64,000 nucleotides of DNA from BOG-908 sp963848205. Lineage in GTDB: Bacteria > Pseudomonadota > Alphaproteobacteria > Acetobacterales > Acetobacteraceae. Made by a program: the position numbers and the translations under genes. Positions within the stretch are counted from its first letter, which is position 1. Each line of letters opens with the position of its first letter. Positions 52,402 to 61,076 of the stretch are shown one piece after another. The notes beneath the pieces are model-generated. The model was not told where the DNA came from. It did not search any database and was given only the letters and a program-made list of their open reading frames with translations. The stretch lies in the NCBI GenBank assembly GCA_963848205.1, contig CAWKCV010000001.1:1-64000 (forward strand), read 5' to 3'.

Positions 52402-53522
52402 CAGTTAACAACCAGGCTAGTGAGCCGAATGACTTGTCCTGAGGAAGCAGTCACGTCCTTGGGAAAGCCATTGATCGTTGTCGCGACGATGCTTAGGACG
52501 CTTGCATCTACATTATGTGCAATCGCTTCTAGTTTCGATATCGCGAGCGTGCCGCCTATCGGCAGGCTCTGCGCCCAACTTGAAATTGCTAGCTGGACGG
52601 CAGATTGCACTGAAGTCAACGTCACCGGATCTGATGTCACTATATACATTTCAACGTCAACATCCAACACTGTAGGGCCGGTTACCGCGTAATTCGAACC
52701 TATAGGCCTTACGGCACTAACGGCAGCGCTGGCCGCCGAAATCAGCGTATCGGACGGCTGACCGGTCCCATCGTCTATAACGACCCAAAAACTTCCAATG
52801 CTTCGGATATTTCCAGGAACAACGTTCTCAAATATTGAATACCGGAGGCCTTGTTGAAGTGACGCGATAGCATTCTCTACCGCATCTATTGTGCATTGAG
52901 ATCGACTGTTGATATAAAGCTGGAACCTCAAACGGAAAGCCTCATCGCTTTCCACATCAACGCCACCAACCAAACTCTGTGCATTCGATACTGTGTCAAC
53001 ACCCGGCAACCCAGACAGCAATATTCCGATAGATCCGGGTAATACATTACCTGCTTCGCCTATGGAGATCGCCTGCACCGGCAGAGTGATGTAGCTCGCC
53101 GATGCTGCAAATATATAACCACTATTTCCGTTCCAAGCCAAGTTTGTGGGTTCAGCAATTATCTGAAAGAGTTGCGATCGGTCGGTTGTGAGCACCTGTG
53201 TCCCGACTGGTATGATTGCGGCGATTCCTGGCGTGTATCTGCCAAAAGCAACCTGCCCGCTACTAGGAGCACCGGCAAGCCGCAAAAGGCCGAAGTCTGC
53301 CATCCAAGTATCCAAATCGCTTCCAGCGCTCGTTGACGCACGCGTTGTCGCTAACACCTGCAATATAAGCCACTGCATCCACAACGCTGTGGCAGCACAG
53401 GCTTCGAGAAGCGCGCGCAATACGCTCCCCACGGAAAGATCGACGAGTAGTGCCGAACTGCCCTGCACGCCAGCAGCCATACTCTCAATCAAAACAGAAA
53501 ATTTCTGCAATGGAAGGATCAC
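52401..53522 (-). CDS. Baseplate J/gp47 family protein
   Basis: 373 residues: VLRALLEACAATALWMQWLI, DLDTWMADFGLLRLAGAPSS then GQVAFGRYTPGIAAIIPVGT, GGVDVESDEAFRLRFQLYIN and VVIDDGTGQPSDTLI are classic gpJ/gp47 blocks. It forms the wedge of the contractile baseplate. Start GTG 53522 overlaps the gp25 stop by 4 bases. Confidence 0.9.
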   Translation of the reverse strand: MILPLQKFSVLIESMAAGVQGSSALLVDLSVGSVLRALLEACAATALWMQWLILQVLATTRASTSAGSDLDTWMADFGLLRLAGAPSSGQVAFGRYTPGIAAIIPVGTQVLTTDRSQLFQIIAEPTNLAWNGNSGYIFAASASYITLPVQAISIGEAGNVLPGSIGILLSGLPGVDTVSNAQSLVGGVDVESDEAFRLRFQLYINSRSQCTIDAVENAIASLQQGLRYSIFENVVPGNIRSIGSFWVVIDDGTGQPSDTLISAASAAVSAVRPIGSNYAVTGPTVLDVDVEMYIVTSDPVTLTSVQSAVQLAISSWAQSLPIGGTLAISKLEAIAHNVDASVLSIVATTINGFPKDVTASSGQVIRLTSLVVN

Positions 53523-53893
53523 GTAGAAACCCCTAACATGAATGTCAAAAGCTGCGTCGATCTACTGGTCGCATCCACATATCGGATTTGAACATATACA
53601 CTGCCGTCAACGCCGCTCTGAACCTCGATGTCAGGCTCCGGGAGGCGAGAGACGCCACTTTCTAAAAATACCTGACTGCGTATAGCTGCGCGGATCGCCG
53701 TTAAATTGCTTGGGCTCCCGACGAGTTTATTCAGACCGGCGCCATAACCTAAGCTCCAGATGTAATCACCTGGATTTGTTAGTAAACGCCGCAGCAGCCG
53801 TTGCTGCACCAGCATCGGTCCCGACGCAAGAGCTAAGTCTCCAGTGGCGCCTGAGACAATGTCTTGCCTCCAGACTAAACTCAAATCTGCCAT
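53519..53893 (-). CDS. GPW/gp25-type baseplate wedge protein
   Basis: 124 residues: GATGDLALASGPMLVQQRLL, RRLLTNPGDYIWSLGYGAGL and AIRSQVFLESGVSRL. Size, position between gpV and gpJ, and the GDYIW-type segment fit the gp25 or DUF2634-type wedge protein. Confidence 0.78.
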   Translation of the reverse strand: MADLSLVWRQDIVSGATGDLALASGPMLVQQRLLRRLLTNPGDYIWSLGYGAGLNKLVGSPSNLTAIRAAIRSQVFLESGVSRLPEPDIEVQSGVDGSVYVQIRYVDATSRSTQLLTFMLGVST

Positions 53894-53905
53894 CAGACGA
53901 CAGCA

Positions 53906-54430
53906 CTAGTCTTGCGGCAGAGGTGTAACATCACTCGGGGAATGAACATGCTCGTTGAAATGCTGGCGGAACATAGAAAGGGAACCATGCTGATCATACA
54001 CATCACCTCTAACATGAAGATCACCGGTGTGAGACCAGACCGCAGCTGAACTAGCGATTGAGCCGTCGTTCTGAAGTTTCAAAAACGATCCTGTTTTATG
54101 AGTAAGCCAAAGCTCACCGACTGGGGTTTGAGGCGTACTTGCGACTGTCGACCATAAGCACCCAAGTATAATGCCTTGTTCAGCGTCGCCCTCCTGCCAG
54201 TTCAACAGGACTTGGTCGCCCGGCGACGGAGGACAAGTCATTCCCCAGCCGGCACCAATCCAAGATGACAGGATAGGTAACCACCCAGACAGCACTCCCT
54301 CGGGCTGCACAATGACACGGGCTGTACAAGTGGCGGGGTCTACCGACGCAACAACACCCAGTCTCGGCTGAGCCCAACCTTGATCTATCTGGGCTGATTG
54401 CGCCTTTACCAAATTCAGAAAGCTGTCCAA
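53906..54430 (-). CDS. Baseplate assembly protein V (spike hub)
   Basis: 174 residues: PRLGVVASVDPATCTARVIV is the gpV OB-fold start, WGMTCPPSPGDQVLLNWQEG and GIILGCLWSTVAS follow, then a beta-prism (LKLQNDGSIASSAAVWSHTG, DVYDQHGSLSMFRQHFNEHV) ending in a short tail. It forms the membrane-piercing spike. TTG 54430 with AAGGA upstream; it overlaps the gpD stop by 16 bases. Confidence 0.86.
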   Translation of the reverse strand: MDSFLNLVKAQSAQIDQGWAQPRLGVVASVDPATCTARVIVQPEGVLSGWLPILSSWIGAGWGMTCPPSPGDQVLLNWQEGDAEQGIILGCLWSTVASTPQTPVGELWLTHKTGSFLKLQNDGSIASSAAVWSHTGDLHVRGDVYDQHGSLSMFRQHFNEHVHSPSDVTPLPQD

Positions 54431-55419
54431 GTTGGTATCCTTGCTTCCAAAACCTGCGTGAACCCACCCTGAAACGACAGATGTCGGTCAACTTCAGTCA
54501 CAGTCCAGGTCCCGTCGAAATCAGTATCTGTTCCGCTTAAATATAGAATGTCGCGTGGCTGGGTGGTAATGTCGCCTGGCATTTCAATGCTCACGCTCCG
54601 TTCATGCTGGGCCATTTGCCCCAGCAGCCGTTGCGCCAGAACCTTTGCGGCAGCGTCTGAAATATTAGGTCTTATGACCGCATAAATACGAGGATCTTGA
54701 ACGTCCAGACTTGTCTGCGCAGTTTGAATAACAGCCCGTTGTCCCTGTAGGTCCCAGCTTTTAACATCAACCTGGAGCCCGGAACTTAATGTCACCAAAC
54801 GTCTAAGCTTCAATGAGATACAATCGCTCGGTGTCATGAGCAGAGTGGACGCATTTTGGTCTGGTGGAGCAAAATTCAGCTGCTGCCCGTCAACCCAAAC
54901 ATCGAAGCCTTCGCCTTCAGCTAGCTGAATAAGCAAATCCCACTCGGTCGTGTTCCTAGAATGCTGGTCTAATGCGAGCCGCGAGCATCCATTTTGAAAG
55001 CTTCGTCCTACCACCGCACTCGTGGCAATAACAGCAGCCGTCAGCCCTCGTCTTCGAGCAAGAATTGTTGCAATTTCGCTTGCAGTCTGATTTTCGAAAC
55101 TTTCCTGAATCCGCGTCTCGATGAATCGCGATGTCAGATCTCTACCTTCGACTCGCACAAGTTTACGCCCGACATCAATGTCGAGTTCGTCCACTTGCCC
55201 ATAGATCAGGCTTGCCCATCCTCCACCAAGCTGAACACATATCTCGCAATTTAAGACTGTATTTGTCCAGAGATCATACGTGTTTGCACTTAGTGCTATC
55301 TCAATACTGAACCGGTTAGCCGCAAGATGGGAGTTAGAAGAAATTGCCGCGGATAGAATGCCTGCAACGGCCACACCGTTCACAAGGACTTGGATCCGCG
55401 GTGACCGCGAGTTATTCAA
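54415..55419 (-). CDS. Late control D-like tail hub protein
   Basis: 334 residues from TTG 55419 (the frame is open to 55449). SPRIQVLVNGVAVAGILSAA and NRFSIEIALSANTYDLWTNT, then VRVEGRDLTSRFIETRIQES and TEWDLLIQLAEGEGFDVWVD, are gpD/gp27-type hub features. It caps the tube beneath the spike. The start overlaps the LysM gene end. Confidence 0.8.
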   Translation of the reverse strand: MNNSRSPRIQVLVNGVAVAGILSAAISSNSHLAANRFSIEIALSANTYDLWTNTVLNCEICVQLGGGWASLIYGQVDELDIDVGRKLVRVEGRDLTSRFIETRIQESFENQTASEIATILARRRGLTAAVIATSAVVGRSFQNGCSRLALDQHSRNTTEWDLLIQLAEGEGFDVWVDGQQLNFAPPDQNASTLLMTPSDCISLKLRRLVTLSSGLQVDVKSWDLQGQRAVIQTAQTSLDVQDPRIYAVIRPNISDAAAKVLAQRLLGQMAQHERSVSIEMPGDITTQPRDILYLSGTDTDFDGTWTVTEVDRHLSFQGGFTQVLEARIPTWTAF

Positions 55420-55597
55420 ACCCCACTCCCCCTCCGGTTGAGGCACCAAGAGGTGGAAGTTCTATAGCAGTCAATTCGGTAAGCCACGGGTCGCTTAATT
55501 GGTTCAATGCCGCGATGCGGTTCCATTGGGTCGCGTCCCCCAGATAGTTGGCAGCAACCGCGAACAGATTGCCACTTACGATGATCGTCACTGACAT
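55412..55597 (-). CDS. LysM-type tail protein X-like
   Basis: 61 residues: TIIVSGNLFAVAANYLGDAT then QWNRIAALNQLSDPWLTELT is one LysM motif, as in tail protein X that glues the tape-measure end to the hub. It begins at a TAATG overlap with the previous gene. Too short to carry anything else. Confidence 0.78.
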   Translation of the reverse strand: MSVTIIVSGNLFAVAANYLGDATQWNRIAALNQLSDPWLTELTAIELPPLGASTGGGVGFE

Positions 55598-56271
55598 TAG
55601 CTGAGAAGTCCACCAAGGTTGCTTGCTGCGCGGCCGAGATATCCACGCGCTATACATAGCTGCGCGAGTGTTCCTGATGCACTTACCGCCGTTGCGATCT
55701 CGAGCCCATTCAGTGCGGCTTCGGCTATTGACATTTCGCTTGCCAAGCCCGATCGCAGGATGGCTACCCTCATGACTGCGTCCCTCACTGCTGCTGATCC
55801 AGGTGAAAGTGCTCCCGGCAAAGATATGGAAGTCAAAAGGTCCGTAACTCCAGCAACTGAGGGAACTGCATTCAAGTCCGATAGTATGGCGTCACCCACC
55901 GTTGTACTAACCTCGTTAGGTGAGTGAGCAGTATCAAACAATACAGTGCATCTCACCCGATAGGTGATCCACCAAGGATTTCGAAATTGGAACTCCGCAT
56001 TCGTGAGCACTACCACATATGCAAACGCATCCCACGTAAGCTGTAGGTCCTGCCCCTCGACCCGCATTGCGTCTAGAGTTCGAGCCCGGTCACCGGCATC
56101 CCGACCGGAAAAGACACCAGACCAGGTGAGAACCGCGTCATCTCGCCCCATTGTGTCGATTAGTCGACCACCGCCTAGCAAATCGTGAACTGCTACACGT
56201 TGCGAACCGCCGAATTGCACAAAAGAGGGAATTTCGAAATTAGCAAAGTCGAGGTTGCCAAGCGTAAGCAT
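55597..56271 (-). CDS. Phage tail protein, tape-measure-to-hub region
   Basis: 224 residues from ATG 56271: MLTLGNLDFANFEIPSFVQF, GGSQRVAVHDLLGGGRLIDT, MGRDDAVLTWSGVFSGRDAG, and a C-terminal helical half (SIAEAALNGLEIATAVSASG). Position between the tape-measure slot and LysM matches the initiator/adapter proteins of Mu- or P2-like tails. Specific role not known. An open frame runs further upstream to 56490 but overlaps the previous gene. Confidence 0.7.
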   Translation of the reverse strand: MLTLGNLDFANFEIPSFVQFGGSQRVAVHDLLGGGRLIDTMGRDDAVLTWSGVFSGRDAGDRARTLDAMRVEGQDLQLTWDAFAYVVVLTNAEFQFRNPWWITYRVRCTVLFDTAHSPNEVSTTVGDAILSDLNAVPSVAGVTDLLTSISLPGALSPGSAAVRDAVMRVAILRSGLASEMSIAEAALNGLEIATAVSASGTLAQLCIARGYLGRAASNLGGLLS

Positions 56272-56276
56272 GAATA

Positions 56277-57332
56277 TCAGCCCCCAACAGTTGCTCCTGG
56301 TAGTAGCCGATTTCGGCGCCCATCGAATCCGGTTGGACCCGACGAGGCCCGCTCCGCCCCCCGTTGAAGAAATTTCGACATCCAACGTCCCACCAATAAA
56401 CCGTCCAGGAAAACGTCCCCTTCCGTCGGAGATTGGTGCGATGCGATGTTCTGGGGTGCCGAGGGCACAGGTGAGGTTGGTGTTGGCCAAACAGCTTCGC
56501 TATCGCGAGGGGAGAGAGTGGGTGAATGTGCTGAGTCAAAAACATTTGGCGGAGCGTCATAGACATCTTTCTCCGGCGGCGGGCGAGCCGGGGTTGGAGC
56601 GGGCCGCGGCGCCACACTCTCACTAGGAAGGCGCCCCCAGTCAGTTCCACTCGTCGCCGGCGCTACTGCCGTTCCAACATTGGCGGTATTCCATAACGAG
56701 CTATGCGCCAGGCTGTGAATTGGCTGTGATGTTATGACGGAACTCCACCCCGACGTCTGAGGCTGGTGCTTACCCACTTCCGGAAGCCCCACCCGGACGT
56801 CTCGTGAGATGCGAGCTCCATCACTCACAATCGTTGTTTTCGCTTCTTGCTTCGGTCGGGCGTCAGAGGGTGCGGCATGGGCTCTTGGCAAGCCTGCTAC
56901 CTGCCTAGATCCCTGCATTGGCAGCGTCTCCCGAAACGAAGCGTCTTGCGCTCTGACGACATTCAGAGTTGCTCCGATAGTCGGCGAAGACGCTCGCTTG
57001 TTCATCCAAGAATTAGTAGGCTGCGTCGAGCTGGCCCTGACTTCCGGCTCAACACTTGATTTGTTCACAAATCCGGTTTGGTGAGACTTAGGTGGCTCTA
57101 TTATCGGAAGCGGTTGATCGGACATCGGCTGTTGTTTCGCACCAGAGTCGTTTGCTGTCCTGCGCACGGGGCTGGACGGCTGGTCTGCCACTTTCCTCAA
57201 CTGGCTAACAGAGACACCACCACCCTGCAAAAGTTTGTCAAACCGAAGCATATCCTGCTGAACGCGATCAATGCTCTCTCCGACACCATCGCTCAACGCT
57301 AAGTTCAGACCTACTTCAAAGTCTTCGCTCAA
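56277..57332 (-). CDS. Short Pro/Ser-rich protein in the tape-measure position
   Basis: 351 residues from TTG 57332 with AAAGGAG upstream. Residues 1-50 are helical and like tape-measure N-termini (FEVGLNLALSDGVGESIDRV then QQDMLRFDKLL). Residues 60-300 are rich in Pro, Ser, Thr and Ala (PRPAPTPARPPPEKDVYDAP) and predicted disordered. The last 50 form a conserved-looking end (GDVFLDGLLVGRWMSKFLQR then GPTGFDGRR). It sits between the assembly chaperone and the hub genes, the tape-measure slot, but lacks membrane segments and the long helical body of known tape measures. Confidence 0.65.
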   Translation of the reverse strand: MSEDFEVGLNLALSDGVGESIDRVQQDMLRFDKLLQGGGVSVSQLRKVADQPSSPVRRTANDSGAKQQPMSDQPLPIIEPPKSHQTGFVNKSSVEPEVRASSTQPTNSWMNKRASSPTIGATLNVVRAQDASFRETLPMQGSRQVAGLPRAHAAPSDARPKQEAKTTIVSDGARISRDVRVGLPEVGKHQPQTSGWSSVITSQPIHSLAHSSLWNTANVGTAVAPATSGTDWGRLPSESVAPRPAPTPARPPPEKDVYDAPPNVFDSAHSPTLSPRDSEAVWPTPTSPVPSAPQNIASHQSPTEGDVFLDGLLVGRWMSKFLQRGAERASSGPTGFDGRRNRLLPGATVGG

Positions 57333-57485
57333 GAAATGCTCCTTTCAAACTCTCTCCAACTTGCAAGATGACGATCAGACGTATCTGCAGTCGTGACATA
57401 TAAACATCCGCATTGGCTGCGTGCTCAATGCAGACAATTCGTCAAGAGCTTCTCATGAAGTAGAGCGGTGAACGAGAAAACGCAA

Positions 57486-57994
57486 CTAAGGTTTCTGCCA
57501 TTGACGGCTATCCCAGTCATATTCAAAGCCGTCGAAACGGCCCATGACAACCACCCATACGAGGCGCTCCTCCATCGATAAACTGAAGGCAACATCAAAG
57601 GGCACCCCGTTCTTGACTAAATAAAGGCAATCAACAAGATCGGGATGCCTACTCAGTTTCCCAAGGTTTGATTTTCAAGATCCGGCTGCGATAGATCGGA
57701 AATTGCGGCCGCTACCGCGGCGATGCCAATGTCGCCAAGCCGCCCGACCAGCCCCTCCACTTGCCCTTCGGTTACCGGAGGTGGAACAGGAACGGAATCA
57801 ATCGCCACCACACAAGCAGCTAGCATGGCCATACCCAAATACGCGTTGTTTTGCGATAAGGTCGAACCTAATGCCTTGAACAGCCGTAGGCGGTCAAGCG
57901 CCGTGAGCTGCTTCAAAGTCAACTCGCGTCCTGTCGCATCCCGCGTGTCCACAAATCCTGCAGTCCCGCCGATGATCTGAGCAGTTGCTGACAT
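57486..57994 (-). CDS. Tail assembly chaperone, -1 frameshift product (long form)
   Basis: The same 113 codons as the short form, then a shift back by one base on G GGA AAC (57662-57656) and a further 56 residues: LSRHPDLVDCLYLVKNGVPF, DVAFSLSMEERLVWVVVMGR, FDGFEYDWDSRQWQKP, stop 57486-57488. The extra part has no start codon of its own. It gives a 169-residue long form, like GT of phage lambda, that would bind the tape-measure protein. Evidence is the heptamer, its exact phase and the coding look of the tail. Confidence 0.75.
57653..57994 (-). CDS. Tail assembly chaperone (short form)
   Basis: 113 residues: GGTAGFVDTRDATGRELTLK, QLTALDRLRLFKALGSTLSQ then NNAYLGMAMLAACVVAIDSV and PPVTEGQVEGLVGRLGDIGI. 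It lies directly after the tube gene, the position of gpE/gpG/Mu gp41 chaperones that coat the tape measure during tail assembly. The zero-frame end is TTG GGA AAC TGA; the stop is part of the shift site. Confidence 0.78.
   Translation of the reverse strand: MSATAQIIGGTAGFVDTRDATGRELTLKQLTALDRLRLFKALGSTLSQNNAYLGMAMLAACVVAIDSVPVPPPVTEGQVEGLVGRLGDIGIAAVAAAISDLSQPDLENQTLGN
57656..57662 (-). promoter_or_regulatory. Programmed -1 ribosomal frameshift heptamer GGGAAAC
   Basis: Read in zero frame as G GGA AAC followed at once by TGA, the X-XXY-YYZ pattern in the right phase. Lambda uses GGGAAAG for the same job in the same position. Downstream GGCA...TGCC could form a weak stimulatory stem; this is not compelling. 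Confidence 0.78.
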
Positions 57995-57996
57995 AA

Positions 57997-58425
57997 TTAA
58001 ATACGCTGCCGAACTGCGGCGAAGAATTCAAGCTTTTGCTTTACAGCTGAATCGCCCTTCCAAGTTCCGGCATTAGAAAGCTTAAAAACGACCCCGCTAT
58101 ATTGATACGTCGATGTCGAACCATCTGTCTCAGCGACATACTGGTAGACGGTCCCGGACGGTAAGGATCCCTGATTGAGAAAGATCGCCTCGGAGGCTGC
58201 AATGAAATCATCAACCGAGCTTGTACCTCGTTCGACTTCGAAACTTCCTTCCCAGCCTTTGGGTAACTCTGCCCCCATGGGAACCCCGTCAAGTCTATCC
58301 AACCTGACCGATTGCGTCATTTGTCGGCTCTCAAAACTGGTCACGTAGGTCAGATCGACGCGTCCTTGAGGGCCCATCACCACAAGCTGGCAATCGCGCC
58401 CGATCGAAAATGAATTGATCGGCAT
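57997..58425 (-). CDS. Phage tail tube protein
   Basis: 142 residues: IGRDCQLVVMGPQGRVDLTY then VTSFESRQMTQSVRLDRLDG, GWEGSFEVERGTSSVDDFIA and SGVVFKLSNAGTWKGDSAVK fit tube proteins of Mu-like contractile tails. It lies directly after the sheath gene. Confidence 0.85.
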   Translation of the reverse strand: MPINSFSIGRDCQLVVMGPQGRVDLTYVTSFESRQMTQSVRLDRLDGVPMGAELPKGWEGSFEVERGTSSVDDFIAASEAIFLNQGSLPSGTVYQYVAETDGSTSTYQYSGVVFKLSNAGTWKGDSAVKQKLEFFAAVRQRI

Positions 58426-58497
58426 ATTTATGAACCTCTGATCTGACCACCTGGAAACGCCAGGCTTCTAATAATTAGCACTGGTAGCAGGCAGGGA

Positions 58498-60069
58498 CTA
58501 AGTCAGACCTCCGGGCAAAACTTGGCGCTGGATTGAGACAGTCTGGCCACCTTCTACGTTCACCACGAACTTCTCGTTGATGCTCTGAAACTGCACCTGA
58601 GCGTCGCTTTGCACAAAGCCGTTGCTTGTCTTACTCTGAGGATTGTTACTCGCATCACAAATGACACTAAAAGGGAGTGAGCCGTCCACACTCCCTAACA
58701 CTCCCTGCGTAAACAGATTCTGCAGAAAACTGAGCTGTGTTGAGCGCACGCGCTGAAAAAGCCCGGAATTGATGACCTGACCGACGAATAATCCCATTCC
58801 TGCTGCCAAAGTCGCGGCAACGTAGTTGGTCAGCCGCGTGTAATTGTCGCCATGAATTGCAGCGTTCGAAGACGTATTGTGACCACACCGAACTCCCCAA
58901 TATGCGCCACCAGGCTGTGGATTTGCAACGACGTCGATACCGTTAAGGAACAACTGTGATAGCTCTGCATCGCTGTATGTCGACGTCTGACCGCTTCCCG
59001 GCGTGCCGGATCGCTGAGTGCCAATGACACTATAAAGGGGCTTGTTCAAACTGGATTGTTCGGGTGACAGATTTGCGAGTCTCCCTGCTACAAAGCCTTG
59101 CGGTGACACTAGGCGAGTAAGTCCATTCGTCTGGTCATTCCAGAAAATCCAATCTCCGAACATCAACTTGGCAGCATAGGTGTCCAAACCGGCTTGTTGC
59201 TTAGCGTTCACGGCGGCAGCAATCGTTTGACCGATCGGCCCGGTCAATATCATGTAGACGCCCTCTGACAGGCCGAACTGGGCCTGAGAAGTCCACTCTG
59301 CGGGATCGTCGACATCGGAGAGCAGTCCGATGCCACAAGCTTGGGACCGTAGGGCATACAAGCCCGTCCGCGGTATAGTATCCTGCCCGACCATCATTGC
59401 CGAGGTGACCCCCGCCGCGCCATCGCTTCCGCCAGCAAGGCCCTGAGAACTGATGGCGGATGGTGCTCCGGAGACGGCGGTGCCGAGCGACGCGACAATG
59501 ATCTGCGATGGACCGCGTAGCGAACCACTTCCTAAATTCACAGCATTTACGAGGTTCTGCCAAAACGCTGAGGGGTTGGGCGCCGGTATATTGGCGTAAA
59601 CCTCTGGTACCATGCCCGGCATTGCCAGTGTAAGCTGCCAGAAATTCGCAGCCGCTCCCGGCGCAAGTGTAAATTTGATGTTGTTGCCCAAAGAGCCTGT
59701 GTACAGCGCACTTAGCAGCACAGCAAAGCTGCCGGCAGTAGAGCCGATCGCACAACTCGCGCCAGCATCCGTCCCGTCGCTGACTCGGACACACCGAAAT
59801 GCTGAGGCTCCTTGCTGGACAGCGATGGCTACCGCCGTTCCCATGTCATATTTCCGAGCTACAACCGGACCAAATCCAGCGGCGTAGTCCGCCATCGTCC
59901 CGACAGCCACCGGACTATCAACCGGCCCCCAAGACGACGTCCCAACAATACCGATGACGTTTGTTGGTACGCCATTTAAAACTAGGTTCTGCGGAGGAAC
60001 AATTTGTACGTAGAGGTCGGGGACGACGAGGGACGTCGTATTCAGACTACCTTCCTGGTAGATTGGCAT
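58498..60069 (-). CDS. Phage tail sheath protein
   Basis: 523 residues: PPQNLVLNGVPTNVIGIVGT, SSWGPVDSPVAVGTMADYAA, TFGPVVARKYD-type middle region, SAFRCVRVSDGTDAGASCAI, and the conserved C-terminus with WGVRCGHNTSSNAAIHGDNY, TRLTNYVAATLAAGMG, FLQNLFTQG and VNVEGGQTVSIQRQVL. Contractile sheaths drive DNA injection. It proves a myovirus-type tail. Confidence 0.93.
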   Translation of the reverse strand: MPIYQEGSLNTTSLVVPDLYVQIVPPQNLVLNGVPTNVIGIVGTSSWGPVDSPVAVGTMADYAAGFGPVVARKYDMGTAVAIAVQQGASAFRCVRVSDGTDAGASCAIGSTAGSFAVLLSALYTGSLGNNIKFTLAPGAAANFWQLTLAMPGMVPEVYANIPAPNPSAFWQNLVNAVNLGSGSLRGPSQIIVASLGTAVSGAPSAISSQGLAGGSDGAAGVTSAMMVGQDTIPRTGLYALRSQACGIGLLSDVDDPAEWTSQAQFGLSEGVYMILTGPIGQTIAAAVNAKQQAGLDTYAAKLMFGDWIFWNDQTNGLTRLVSPQGFVAGRLANLSPEQSSLNKPLYSVIGTQRSGTPGSGQTSTYSDAELSQLFLNGIDVVANPQPGGAYWGVRCGHNTSSNAAIHGDNYTRLTNYVAATLAAGMGLFVGQVINSGLFQRVRSTQLSFLQNLFTQGVLGSVDGSLPFSVICDASNNPQSKTSNGFVQSDAQVQFQSINEKFVVNVEGGQTVSIQRQVLPGGLT

Positions 60070-60070
60070 G

Positions 60071-60223
60071 CTAAATTTCCTCTTGATGACGCATCGAGCT
60101 TGAGAGCACCATAATTCGAACGGCGTGGTTTACGTGTGCTCCGCTCGGAAGGTCGTCATAAGAAATCAAGTCTCCAATTGCGTGATCTCCGAAGGGACTA
60201 GTTACAATAAATACATCAGCCAA
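60071..60223 (-). CDS. Very small phage gene with TTG start, upstream of the sheath
   Basis: 50 residues: start TTG 60223, then ADVFIVTSPFGDHAIGDLIS, YDDLPSGAHVNHAVRIMVLS, SSMRHQEEI, stop 60071-60073. A consensus AGGAGG lies 7 bases before TTG, overlapping the stop of the previous gene, and its own stop is one base from the sheath start. Position matches the small joining or DUF2635-type genes before sheath in Mu-like phages. Confidence 0.72.
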   Translation of the reverse strand: MADVFIVTSPFGDHAIGDLISYDDLPSGAHVNHAVRIMVLSSSMRHQEEI

Positions 60224-60232
60224 CTCGACCTC

Positions 60233-61042
60233 CTAATTGTATCGATCGCCGTTGCCGGTGGCCAAGTCTCCAAACACCATTCGCGGCTGAACGCTGATTG
60301 AGGTGGTTGCATATTCGACAGTGTAGAGCAGATCCCGCCGATAAAGCTGTGCATTCTGCCCATCATCGAACGTTACTGTGTCTCTGTATCGTAAGCGCCC
60401 ACTCGTGCTATCTGCCAAGGGTAAGAAGGATACGGCTGCGATCGAGCTACTGAGAGCGGATGAAATCCTGTCCCTTGAAGAGGGATTGGGACACCACATT
60501 GAAATGCGAAAGCTGTGCTCCTGCCTATTCCACTCGGTAAGTGTCTGTGCATCTCGGACACAACGTGCTATCAAGCGTGATGCGTTCGGTATGTTCACTG
60601 TCGGTCCAGACAACCAGCACGTCCGCACTGCAGATATTTCTTGTGCGAGAACGGCAGCAATGAGCGAAGGCGTGTCTCCATCCCGAGAGCGGTAGGTAAA
60701 CGGTTTATTATCTACGAGGATGCCAACGATCTGACCTGAACCACCAGTCCCACTGAACGAAACAGAGTTATCGGCTACAGTCACGGTCAAAGTTGGTGCT
60801 TCCACCAGCTCGTGATTTATCCAATTCCATCGTGTCGTGTTTCTGCTTGATCCGGGCGAAGCGAAAACACTTACATTTATAGACTGAGCTGCAAGATCAG
60901 CATTGAGCGCACTTGTTTGCGGCCATCCCCGGTAAGCGCGTATTGTAGTTCCGATGACACTTGGATGCGATGTGCCGCTGGGATAAACAGTCGTTATAAT
61001 CAAACCGACCAGTGCCGTCTCAACGTCCGACAAGTCCGCCAT
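60233..61042 (-). CDS. Phage tail terminator-like / minor tail protein
   Basis: 269 residues: MADLSDVETALVGLIITTVY, IRAYRGWPQTSALNADLAAQ, SINVSVFASPGSSRNTTRW, RTCWLSGPTVNIPNASRLIA, EWNRQEHSFRISMWCPNPSS then RDRISSALSSSIAAV. The N-terminal part resembles tail terminators or completion proteins; the central beta-rich block is an insertion. A clear AGGAG precedes ATG 61042. Role by position between head connectors and sheath. Confidence 0.68.
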   Translation of the reverse strand: MADLSDVETALVGLIITTVYPSGTSHPSVIGTTIRAYRGWPQTSALNADLAAQSINVSVFASPGSSRNTTRWNWINHELVEAPTLTVTVADNSVSFSGTGGSGQIVGILVDNKPFTYRSRDGDTPSLIAAVLAQEISAVRTCWLSGPTVNIPNASRLIARCVRDAQTLTEWNRQEHSFRISMWCPNPSSRDRISSALSSSIAAVSFLPLADSTSGRLRYRDTVTFDDGQNAQLYRRDLLYTVEYATTSISVQPRMVFGDLATGNGDRYN

Positions 61043-61076
61043 TCTAGCTCCTGATTGCTATGGGTCAGTCACTAGC

